IMG/VR virus record: IMGVR_UViG_3300030382_003455
Span: 1-35,663 of that record
Direction: 5' to 3' (one strand)
Source: a virus
Length of the DNA stretch: 35,663 nt
The translations under genes and the position numbers were made by a program. Positions 6,298-12,871 of this stretch are shown piece after piece. Within the stretch, counting starts at the first letter, position 1; each line of letters begins with the position of its first letter. The notes beneath the pieces are model-generated. The model was not told the DNA's origin. It saw only the letters and a program-made list of their open reading frames with translations, and did no database searches.

Positions 6298-6379
6298 AAA
6301 GACGGGTGTGTACCCAGAGCATAAACAGTCAGGCTGGGGTCTATCCATAAGAACAGATTCTGAACTGTGTTCCGTCTTT
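6298..6379 (+). ncRNA. Branched structured element in leader
   Basis: AAAGACGG (6298-6305) pairs with CCGTCTTT (6372-6379; 8 pairs). Inside, ACAGT-CAG (6325-6332) pairs with CTG-A-ACTGT (6360-6368; 8 pairs, one bulge), and GGGT-GTGT-ACCC (6304-6315) forms a small hairpin that overlaps the base of the outer helix, so two forms may compete. It fills the whole gap before the next gene and ends 6 nt before its AAGGAA site. Confidence 0.55.
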
Positions 6380-6397
6380 TAATTAAGGAAATACAAT

Positions 6398-6844
6398 ATG
6401 AACGAAAAAACAATTCAGGTAAAAGTAGATGAATATGGATATATGAATGTTGGTGATGTTACTATTGCTAAGAAAAAAGATAATATTGATTTATTTTTGA
6501 AGTTTTATACTGGTATTCAATGGATAGCATTTAAAAACAGTTATTATGAAGAAACTATGAAATTAGAGTTTCCAAATGAATTTTATACAGCTATAACATC
6601 TGTTCCAAAATATAGAATATTTGACAAATATACCAAAATAGGTCATATCTTTCCTAGAGAGAGTGACAATGGTTGGAGATATTTAGCTTTAGTTATACCA
6701 AAAAAGAACAAAAAAACTATGAAAAAATATAATCAGCTATATTATATAACTAATAATATTGATCACAATTATCATGTCTATAAACCAACATTAATATTAA
6801 AGAAATCTAATTATCAGAAATATTCTCAATACAAAATTATTTAG
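6398..6844 (+). CDS. Hypothetical protein (148 aa)
   Basis: The ATG follows AAGGAAATACAAT. The leader GGAAATACAATATGAA is identical to that of the gene at 5688. The product begins MNEKTIQVKVDEYGYMNVGD and is lysine- and tyrosine-rich, with alternating hydrophobic residues that suggest a beta-rich fold (DNIDLFLKFYTGIQWIAFKN). The C-terminal third is very basic (KKNKKTMKKYNQL), which would suit nucleic-acid binding. No family is recognised. Confidence 0.7.
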   Translation: MNEKTIQVKVDEYGYMNVGDVTIAKKKDNIDLFLKFYTGIQWIAFKNSYYEETMKLEFPNEFYTAITSVPKYRIFDKYTKIGHIFPRESDNGWRYLALVIPKKNKKTMKKYNQLYYITNNIDHNYHVYKPTLILKKSNYQKYSQYKII

Positions 6845-6852
6845 GAGAAATA

Positions 6853-7080
6853 ATGCCATTACATACAAATGAATGTCAACATAAAGTATATTTAGGGTCA
6901 GATAAATCAGCTGACTACTATTTATATATTGATGATGCTGATATGTTAGCTATTTGTAAAAGAACTGGTCATCTTGGAGATTATGAAACAATACCATCAA
7001 AGACCTTTTTCCCATCAAAGACTAATGAAAAATTCTTAAAAGAATTGAAATCAATAGTATCATTTAGAGGTACACGATGA
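6853..7080 (+). CDS. Small hypothetical protein (75 aa)
   Basis: TTAGGAG precedes the ATG, only 8 nt after the previous stop. The product begins MPLHTNECQHKVYLGSDKSA, reads as a compact beta-rich protein (YYLYIDDADMLAICKRTG) and ends in a short basic tail. No family is recognised. Its stop overlaps the start of the next tiny ORF (ATGA). Confidence 0.68.
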   Translation: MPLHTNECQHKVYLGSDKSADYYLYIDDADMLAICKRTGHLGDYETIPSKTFFPSKTNEKFLKELKSIVSFRGTR

Positions 7081-7178
7081 TGATAACAATAATAACAGAT
7101 TATATTGTATTAATATTGCTATTAATAATGGCTATTTATTCAATACGGTATATCTTTCCAAAAAAGGAAAACTTATGA
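7077..7178 (+). CDS. Tiny single-span membrane protein (33 aa)
   Basis: The frame reads MMITIITDYIVLILLLIMAI then YSIRYIFPKKENL. An almost continuous hydrophobic segment (residues 2-21) is followed by a basic tail, so one membrane span with the C-terminus inside is likely. Its start overlaps the preceding stop and its stop overlaps the following ATG, both as ATGA, which indicates translational coupling and supports it despite its size. The function is unknown. Confidence 0.6.
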   Translation: MMITIITDYIVLILLLIMAIYSIRYIFPKKENL

Positions 7179-8818
7179 ACATACCAATAAGCAGCATTAC
7201 TCTTGTTAGTAATGTGAGAAATAAAATAGATACCAAAAGTGACGAATGGAAGTCATTTAAGGAATCAGTAAATAATAAAGGCATTTTAACTGCTCTTTCA
7301 GTTTATGAAGAAGATGGTGAATATTACCTTCTTTATGGACATCGCAGATTAAAAGCATTACAGGAATTAGGTAAAGAAACTGCTCCTGTTTGTGTATTTG
7401 ATAAACCAAATGGCGATCTTTCAAGTAAACAGATAGATGAAAATCTGATGCGTGAAGATCTATCACTCTTTGATGAAGTGATGGCTTTTAGGGGCATGAC
7501 AGATAATATGAGTACAGTACAGGATGTAGCTGATAAATTTGGTCATAACTTTAATTATGTACGCAAAAGACTCAACTTGGCTAATCTTACTCCTGCTCTT
7601 TTAAGACCAGATGTTGTAACTGATGACAGTATGAATAGTCTTCTCAAATTTGCATCAAATTCTAAAAAGATGCAGAATCGTGCTATTGAATGGTCTATGA
7701 AAAGGGAAAAGAAAACAAAATCTAAAGTTATTAAACAGCATTTTGTTGAAGGAGGATGGAGTACTAATAGTCCATATCAATTTCCTGATCTTAAAACAAA
7801 TAAACTAGAATACAGTGATTTTGTTGATTTCGTAGATGGCAAGGAAAACCTTCAATCAATGGAAGAAGAGTATGGATATAAACATCCAAAGACAGATACC
7901 TTATTTGATGAATTTTATTCTGAAGATTATTGCAATGAACCAGATTTCATCAAATTTGCTTGTTCGAAAGTTAGTCCTGGCATTTATAAGGCAATTTATG
8001 AAGATGGCATACCTGTTAAAAAGCTCGATCAATATCACAAAGATGTTGATAGATACTCTTATGATACATTGTTTAAACATAAGTACTCTTCCAAAAAAAT
8101 GGAACAGGCACTATCTGCAGTTGATCTAAGAGAGGCTCCATATTATATCACAGTTAAGAAAAGAATCAAAACAGAGAAATCTGATACAATTCAAGTAGAA
8201 CGTGATAAATATTATGGACAAACTAAGAAATTAGGTAGAACACTCGCTAAAGATTATGTTGACTACCTTGTTTTGAAATTCTTAGCACCTACTAAAAGTG
8301 ATAGTAATAATGTTACTGGTTCTAATCCAGGCATACTTAAATGGACATTTAGTGAAATGACTCAATTAGATGATATATCTATCAACGCTTACAATACTAC
8401 AGGTTTTAATCTTGAAAGTATAAAGAAAGTTGTTGTTGATAAATACGGTAAAGAGAATCTACATATGAGATCATTGTTAGGGTTGGAGATTGTAAATACT
8501 CTTATTATTGAATCTATCTACTCTGCTTCATTTAAATCTTTAAATAAGTTTGCAAAGATCATTAATGCTAAAACGCTTAAAGATTGGTTTAACGACCAAT
8601 ATGCGGAAGGTGATGAACAGTTTGTAACTAATGTTTTAAACTGTTTTACTACCAAAAACCTGAGCAAAATCAGTAAGGGTAAGAAATCTGATGTTGTTCA
8701 ATACGCTGTACAGAATAATTCTCCATTTCCTTTTAAAGATGTGTTTACATCTAAAGAAAGTGATTGGACTGATATATCTGTAAAGTACCACTATCTAGAT
8801 AGAAAAACTCTATATTAG
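7175..8818 (+). CDS. ParB-like nuclease-domain protein (547 aa)
   Basis: The N-terminal 150 residues fit the ParB/Sulfiredoxin-like domain and the following helix-turn-helix. SITLVSNVRNKID is the opening motif, GILTALSVYEEDGEYYLLYG leads into GHRRLKAL (the nucleotide-contact G-H-R-R box), then IDENLMREDLSLFDE matches the E-N-x-x-R-x-D-L box, and VADKFGHNFNYVRKRLNLAN is a KorB-type helix-turn-helix. The remaining 400 residues are unfamiliar and twice the length of a plain ParB. ParB-like phage proteins act in DNA binding, nicking or gene regulation; here it precedes the replication genes. It carries no visible partner ParA, so plasmid-type partition is not supported within the window. Confidence 0.85.
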   Translation: MNIPISSITLVSNVRNKIDTKSDEWKSFKESVNNKGILTALSVYEEDGEYYLLYGHRRLKALQELGKETAPVCVFDKPNGDLSSKQIDENLMREDLSLFDEVMAFRGMTDNMSTVQDVADKFGHNFNYVRKRLNLANLTPALLRPDVVTDDSMNSLLKFASNSKKMQNRAIEWSMKREKKTKSKVIKQHFVEGGWSTNSPYQFPDLKTNKLEYSDFVDFVDGKENLQSMEEEYGYKHPKTDTLFDEFYSEDYCNEPDFIKFACSKVSPGIYKAIYEDGIPVKKLDQYHKDVDRYSYDTLFKHKYSSKKMEQALSAVDLREAPYYITVKKRIKTEKSDTIQVERDKYYGQTKKLGRTLAKDYVDYLVLKFLAPTKSDSNNVTGSNPGILKWTFSEMTQLDDISINAYNTTGFNLESIKKVVVDKYGKENLHMRSLLGLEIVNTLIIESIYSASFKSLNKFAKIINAKTLKDWFNDQYAEGDEQFVTNVLNCFTTKNLSKISKGKKSDVVQYAVQNNSPFPFKDVFTSKESDWTDISVKYHYLDRKTLY

Positions 8819-8828
8819 ATAAAACGAG

Positions 8829-8897
8829 ATTTGAGATGCCAACGGCCTATAAGGTCAAGTCCCTGTTGCAGTCTGTCGGAGTCAGACCATCTCAAAT
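8829..8897 (+). ncRNA. Three-way-junction structured element
   Basis: ATTTGAGATG (8829-8838) pairs perfectly with CATCTCAAAT (8888-8897; 10 pairs). One arm is CAAC/GTTG (8840-8843/8865-8868) enclosing GGCC-TATAA-GGTC (8844-8856). The second arm, GTCTG-TCGGAGT-CAGAC (8871-8887), abuts the closing stem directly, as a T arm abuts the acceptor stem in tRNA. The loop sequence is not a tRNA T-loop. A further inverted repeat ACTGCAG-AA-CTGCAGT follows (8907-8922). Confidence 0.62.
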
Positions 8898-8994
8898 TTT
8901 CTTCAAACTGCAGAACTGCAGTGGGGTTTACCCATAATTATGAAACTAATACTGGATAAAAATATACAGTATGCTTACTTTAAAAGGAGTTAAA

Positions 8995-9321
8995 ATGCAA
9001 ATAAAAGACCTTCTTAATCTTGATGCTAGAAAGAAACTTATTGAGCTGTCAATATGGAATCATGCGACAGATATTGACCTTCAAAGAAAACTTGTTAAAG
9101 GCAAATTCTACGCTGAAGAAATCATAAAAATAAGATTAATGACCAAACAGGATATCTCTAATTATTTAAGAGATATTGATGATCTAAAAGGGGTAAAAGA
9201 AGCCCGTAAAGTAAAAGATCCGTATTTTTATCGTCAATTCGATATAAAGGTACGTACTCAAATTGAATTATATAGTTATGCATACAATCGTATGCTGCAT
9301 CTTACACCAGTGAAGAAATAA
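8995..9321 (+). CDS. Hypothetical protein (108 aa)
   Basis: The start was set at 8995 because AAAAGGAG lies just before it; an ATG at 8971 has none. The product begins MQIKDLLNLDARKKLIELSI and is helical and strongly charged (FYAEEIIKIRLMTKQDISNY; LKGVKEARKVKDPYFYRQFD). It resembles a small helical DNA- or protein-binding protein, but no family is recognised. It lies alone between two structured elements. Confidence 0.68.
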   Translation: MQIKDLLNLDARKKLIELSIWNHATDIDLQRKLVKGKFYAEEIIKIRLMTKQDISNYLRDIDDLKGVKEARKVKDPYFYRQFDIKVRTQIELYSYAYNRMLHLTPVKK

Positions 9322-9327
9322 TGAGAC

Positions 9328-9386
9328 AGGCTCTTGGTAGTTAATCACGCTTCCTTACCCCTTCCGCATACTGAAACTGAGAGCCT
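9328..9386 (+). ncRNA. Nested stem element after 8995 gene
   Basis: AGGCTCT (9328-9334) pairs with AGAGCCT (9380-9386; 7 pairs), and AGTT (9339-9342) can pair with AACT (9375-9378) inside. The enclosed part is pyrimidine-rich (CTTCCTTACCCCTTCC) and shows no further stem. It starts right after the previous stop codon. It is the weakest of the elements but the same in position and style. Confidence 0.42.
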
Positions 9387-9404
9387 TCTCTAACAATTAT
9401 TAAT

Positions 9405-9647
9405 ATGATAATAGACAATACAAAATGTCCTTATTGCGATGCAGATACAGTAATCAGAGAATACCCTGAGTATGAAGATGAACGTGAAGGTATTTTCCAT
9501 CCTTATGAAGTGGTTATAACCTGCACCGGAAAGCATAAAGGCAAACAACTAGACATAGCAGATTGGTATGATGCCAATCCAGATATAGATACAGATATTA
9601 TTCAAAAATACACTCAGGAGGATCCAGAAATTGTTGTGCATAGATGA
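9405..9647 (+). CDS. Small putative zinc-ribbon protein (80 aa)
   Basis: The product begins MIIDNTKCPYCDADTVIREY. The CPYC knuckle near the N-terminus and a later single Cys before a CHKGKQ-like segment (VITCTGKHKGKQLDI) suggest a half or degenerate zinc ribbon. The rest is acidic (EDEREGIF; NPDIDTDIIQ). The ATG has no SD; the leader reads TTATTAATATG. It overlaps the next gene by 17 nt. Confidence 0.62.
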   Translation: MIIDNTKCPYCDADTVIREYPEYEDEREGIFHPYEVVITCTGKHKGKQLDIADWYDANPDIDTDIIQKYTQEDPEIVVHR

Positions 9648-9846
9648 AATGCGAGAAGCTTGGACAGATATGTTTACACATATTGATGATCTTGTTGAGA
9701 TAATAACTGATAAATATCCCGATTTCAAAAAACATGTTAAGTACGAAAAATTCCAAAAAGCAGTACGTATGACTACGAAACTCGATACAATTCTTACAGA
9801 AGCTCAAGAAATATCGAATAAAAAACAAACTAAGATACCATTTTGA
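9631..9846 (+). CDS. Small hypothetical protein (71 aa), TTG start
   Basis: A strong AGGAGG (9616-9621) sits 9 nt before TTG at 9631, while the first in-frame ATG (9649) is 27 nt away, so the SD favours the TTG start. The product begins MLCIDEMREAWTDMFTHIDD and is acidic and helical (LVEIITDKYPDFKKHVKYEK). No family is recognised. Its stop overlaps the following TTG start (TTGA). Confidence 0.6.
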   Translation: MLCIDEMREAWTDMFTHIDDLVEIITDKYPDFKKHVKYEKFQKAVRMTTKLDTILTEAQEISNKKQTKIPF

Positions 9847-10118
9847 GCGACACCGAATTGGATTTTATTGTTGATAGAGCATGTAATAATGCTTTTCCAC
9901 TTTTGGATGAACTTGACAGAACTAATGAAATGGAAGATATAGACCTAATTAATGCTTTAAAAGATGATTTTGGATATCCTGATAATCTTGCCGAAAGAGT
10001 ATTTGATGCTTGGCAACTGAAGAAAGAAACCAAGATAATAAAAGCATTAAAGAAACCTCATCCCGCACATAGAGGCAGGATGAAAATTTTAGAAACATTT
10101 ATTAAGGAAGTTTTATGA
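9843..10118 (+). CDS. Small hypothetical acidic protein (91 aa), TTG start
   Basis: The frame starts at TTG overlapping the previous stop and ends overlapping the next gene's ATG, a coupled arrangement on both sides. The product begins MSDTELDFIVDRACNNAFPL and is acidic and helical (LDRTNEMEDIDLINALKDDF), with a basic C-terminal end (KKPHPAHRGRMKILETFIKE). No ATG occurs early in the frame. No family is recognised. Confidence 0.58.
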   Translation: MSDTELDFIVDRACNNAFPLLDELDRTNEMEDIDLINALKDDFGYPDNLAERVFDAWQLKKETKIIKALKKPHPAHRGRMKILETFIKEVL

Positions 10119-10846
10119 AAAACAAAATGATGTTGCATTGCGGTGGCAAAGAAGTTGGCTTTGAAGAGCTGGCTGCCGTCCCACTTCCAGAAGAAACAAA
10201 CACTTATGTTCCTGTTTCTTTTGCAGATATAGTTAATAATACAAAAATGGTAGCTGATGATTTACTTAAAGGCTATGAATACGATAGTTCACAATATGCA
10301 TTAGCTGGTAAAGACCAAAGGTTTTTTGGTGTACATTTTTATAAAGGTGATGATTTTGATGATCAGACACCTCAAATGCATCAAGCAATTGGTATGAGAT
10401 CAAGTTATGACAAATCTATGGCAAACGGCATTTGTGCAGGTGCTAGAATATTTGTCTGTGATAATATGTCTTTCTTTGGTGAAATCACTATAATGAGAAA
10501 GCATACTAAAAACGTGATACAGGATCTACAAGATGAACTTGTAAAAGCTCTTTATCGTGCTAATCATAGTTTCTTAAATCTTGTTGAAGATGCTGATATT
10601 ATGGCAGATAAACCCTTAACTAACAATAAAGCTTATGAATTTATTGGAAAGTTATATGGTCATAATGTATTAAAACCAAGACAGCTTGCTGAAACATTTC
10701 GTCATTGGAAAAACCCTCCATATGAAGAATTTCAGGATAAGAATATGTGGTCATTGTATAATGCTTGTACTGAATCTTTGAAAAGTACACCACCTAACAG
10801 AATCCTTGAACAGCACATAAAGTTGCATAAATACGCTACTGCGTAA
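10115..10846 (+). CDS. DUF932-like phage protein (243 aa)
   Basis: The product contains VPVSFADIVNNTKMVADDLL early, FGVHFYKGD and AIGMRSSYDKS in the middle, then GICAGARIFVCDNMSFFGE, which matches the central 'R-V-x-C-x-N' region of DUF932 proteins (found in phages and plasmids). Later helices (WKNPPYEEFQDKNMWSLYNA then CTESLKSTPPNRILEQHIKL) fit the family's C-terminus, where a 'W-x-x-Y-N-A-x-T-E' motif is common. The biochemical function of the family is not established; it often sits beside recombination and replication genes, as here. Translation is coupled to the upstream gene. Confidence 0.75.
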   Translation: MKNKMMLHCGGKEVGFEELAAVPLPEETNTYVPVSFADIVNNTKMVADDLLKGYEYDSSQYALAGKDQRFFGVHFYKGDDFDDQTPQMHQAIGMRSSYDKSMANGICAGARIFVCDNMSFFGEITIMRKHTKNVIQDLQDELVKALYRANHSFLNLVEDADIMADKPLTNNKAYEFIGKLYGHNVLKPRQLAETFRHWKNPPYEEFQDKNMWSLYNACTESLKSTPPNRILEQHIKLHKYATA

Positions 10847-10853
10847 CTCCTCG

Positions 10854-10954
10854 GGGGCTGGGTATTACTATATCGGACTTCGCATTTGTTAATGTAAGAC
10901 AGTTGATTATCTACAGCTATGCACACACATCAACTGACCCAGCCCCTGTTTTTT
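10854..10954 (+). ncRNA. Three-way-junction element ending in a T run
   Basis: GGGGCTGGGT (10854-10863) pairs perfectly with ACCCAGCCCC (10937-10946). CAGTTGAT (10900-10907) pairs perfectly with ATCAACTG (10929-10936), stacked directly on it, and TTAC (10865-10868) pairs with GTAA (10894-10897). TG and six T residues (10949-10954) follow. The GC-rich closing stem plus T run could terminate transcription and would give a discrete RNA of about 100 nt. This is the most convincing of the elements. Confidence 0.68.
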
Positions 10955-10957
10955 AAT

Positions 10958-11125
10958 ATGGATATACAAATACACAAAGCTATAAAAAGCTTTGCTAAAA
11001 GACAATTAAATCTTGATTCATCTGCTGCTAGAAAGCTTTTAACAGATACAATAATAAAATCTATTAAAACTAAATGCTGGTATTTGAATCTGAATACATA
11101 CAATGGAAAACTAAAAGATGAATGA
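10958..11125 (+). CDS. Small basic hypothetical protein (55 aa)
   Basis: I chose the ATG at 10958, right after the structured element; an ATG at 10919 lies inside the element. Neither has an SD, so the start is uncertain. The product begins MDIQIHKAIKSFAKRQLNLD and is basic and helical (SSAARKLLTDTIIKSIKTKC). No family is recognised. It overlaps the start of the annealing-protein gene by 8 nt, which suggests coupling. Confidence 0.5.
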   Translation: MDIQIHKAIKSFAKRQLNLDSSAARKLLTDTIIKSIKTKCWYLNLNTYNGKLKDE

Positions 11126-11951
11126 AACAAACATATATAACGTATATGATATACTAAGACTTGAAGACTATAAACCTTTTATAGAAACAAAAGATGCTGG
11201 CAAATTTAGTGCAGACTATCTTTCATGGGCAGTAGCCTGGGATAAGCTTAAAAAGAATTTCCCATATGCTAATTACTCAGTAAAAGAATATAACGTAACT
11301 ATTGCTGGCAATGAACTAACTCTTCCTTATATGATTCTACCAAACCAATCTGGAATGGTAAGGGTTGATTTAAGGGTAACAGATTCTGGTGGTGATGATC
11401 ATAGACACACAGAAATACTTGCTATTAGAAATAATAGAATGCAGGCAGTTACTGATCCAGATTCATGTCAAATTGAAAATACTATAAGACGATGTGTTGC
11501 AAAAGGTGTTTCTATGATGACAGGATTTGGTGTAGAACTATGGTTTGGTGAAGACATCAAAGATCTTGATTATCAAAAAACAAGACATCTCACAGGTGAA
11601 GAAGTTGTTGCTGGCGGTGCTACACAAGATCAAACGCTTAAACTGGATACTTTAATGAGAGACAGAAATATTCCTGATACTGATAAAAAAGTAATAGCTG
11701 ATCACAAAGCTAAAGGCTGGAATCTGACTAAACTTCATGCTCAAGTAATTATTGATGATGCTAAAGAAGGTATTAGGCTGAATAAACCACCAACAAAAAC
11801 AAAATTAAATAATGTCAAAAAACTTATAGAAACTGTTGATGTTGGTGACACTAAACGTAAAGAACTTTTAGATTTTCTAGCTGCTGATGGCTTGAATAAT
11901 GGAAAGTTAGAACAACTTGAAACAAAACTAAATAATAAATTGGAGAACTAA
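11118..11951 (+). CDS. Single-strand annealing protein, Sak3/DUF1071 type
   Basis: The 277-aa product has the family hallmark FSADYLSWAVAWDKLKKNFP (about residues 29-49), a beta strand region ending MVRVDLRVTDSGGD, then AIRNNRMQAV and a helix with IENTIRRCVAKGVSMMTGFG (about 121-140) followed by VELWFGEDIKDL. These match DUF1071/Sak3 annealing proteins, which bind single-stranded DNA, anneal complementary strands and drive phage recombination. The C-terminal 100 residues are a charged helical tail (DTLMRDRNIPDTDKKVIADH; TKLNNVKKLIETVDVGDTKR) resembling a RecT/Sak accessory or interaction region. An SSB-like gene follows at once, the normal partner of such proteins. Confidence 0.85.
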   Translation: MNETNIYNVYDILRLEDYKPFIETKDAGKFSADYLSWAVAWDKLKKNFPYANYSVKEYNVTIAGNELTLPYMILPNQSGMVRVDLRVTDSGGDDHRHTEILAIRNNRMQAVTDPDSCQIENTIRRCVAKGVSMMTGFGVELWFGEDIKDLDYQKTRHLTGEEVVAGGATQDQTLKLDTLMRDRNIPDTDKKVIADHKAKGWNLTKLHAQVIIDDAKEGIRLNKPPTKTKLNNVKKLIETVDVGDTKRKELLDFLAADGLNNGKLEQLETKLNNKLEN

Positions 11952-12551
11952 ATGGGTTTTGAAATAACTAAAAATGGAAATAATAACTCAGACTGGCCTA
12001 AAGGCGTATATATTGATCATATAGAAGTAAGCAAGATTGAAAATGCTGAAAATAAGTATGATTATGATATTTCTATACGTGTTGAAGGAACAATGCCAGA
12101 CAAACCAGCCTTGAAATATCCTACTTCATTTTACATAAATGGCAATCATGCAAAGGATAAAGGCGTTGCATCGGATTTCGGTTCTAGTAATTCAAATCCT
12201 CCTGTAAAAAACGGATCATGGAAGATACGTCATTTTCTTACAGAACTTGGTGTAGAAAATAAATCACCTATGACTGATGATTTTTCTGGTCTTAACGATG
12301 ATTGTATCCGTGATTGTATTGGCAGACATGTATATATACTGCAATATGAAACTACAGGTACAAATAAAAACGGTAATCCTAAAAGGAATACATGGTTTTA
12401 CTATGCATCTAAAGAAAAAGGAATTAAACATCTTTTAGATAAATGGAATGCTCAGAAGACACCTCCTCAAAACTATAATAGCTCACCAAGTGAGAAAATA
12501 GCTAATATGTGGAATAGTAAACCTTCTGGCGATGATACTCCAGATTTATAA
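11952..12551 (+). CDS. Putative single-stranded DNA-binding protein
   Basis: It directly follows the annealing protein (stop and ATG adjacent, GGAGAA as SD). The 199-aa product has a beta-rich body (WPKGVYIDHIEVSKIENAEN; YDYDISIRVEGTMPDKPALK; HVYILQYETTGTNKNGNPKR; WFYYASKEKG), then a low-complexity Asn/Pro/Ser linker and an acidic, hydrophobic tail, SGDDTPDL. A beta-barrel-like body plus disordered linker and acidic tip is the layout of SSB proteins, whose tip recruits partners. I see no sequence-level family match, so DUF669-type or another OB-fold protein is possible. Confidence 0.55.
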   Translation: MGFEITKNGNNNSDWPKGVYIDHIEVSKIENAENKYDYDISIRVEGTMPDKPALKYPTSFYINGNHAKDKGVASDFGSSNSNPPVKNGSWKIRHFLTELGVENKSPMTDDFSGLNDDCIRDCIGRHVYILQYETTGTNKNGNPKRNTWFYYASKEKGIKHLLDKWNAQKTPPQNYNSSPSEKIANMWNSKPSGDDTPDL

Positions 12552-12871
12552 TGATGCAGTTTCATTTCGATAAAGTAGGCGTACCTAAAACAAGAGTAAG
12601 AACTACACTCAATTGTGAAGATTTTATTGTTGAGTGGTTAGGGAACTTGCCTGATGGTACAGTCATTGGTTCACATGATATACAAGATACAACTCGTCAG
12701 TGGATTTTAAACATATATGGAAAGACATTCAATGCAGATACTCTGAATAGAAAGTTCAGGGGAATTAGGAATGACAAAAAATATATGCTTGATAATGCTG
12801 GGATAATACTTAATGAATTTAATACCAAAAGCAGAGAAACAAAGTGGCAGGTAAGCTTCACAACTACGTAG
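12551..12871 (+). CDS. Hypothetical protein (106 aa)
   Basis: The start overlaps the SSB-like gene (TAATG). The product begins MMQFHFDKVGVPKTRVRTTL, then FIVEWLGNLPDGTVIGSHDI and a basic helix region (LNRKFRGIRNDKKYMLDNAG). The second half resembles a small winged-helix fold (short helices followed by RETKWQVSFTTT), which suggests DNA binding, but this is weak. It overlaps the primase-helicase start by 28 nt. Confidence 0.6.
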   Translation: MMQFHFDKVGVPKTRVRTTLNCEDFIVEWLGNLPDGTVIGSHDIQDTTRQWILNIYGKTFNADTLNRKFRGIRNDKKYMLDNAGIILNEFNTKSRETKWQVSFTTT

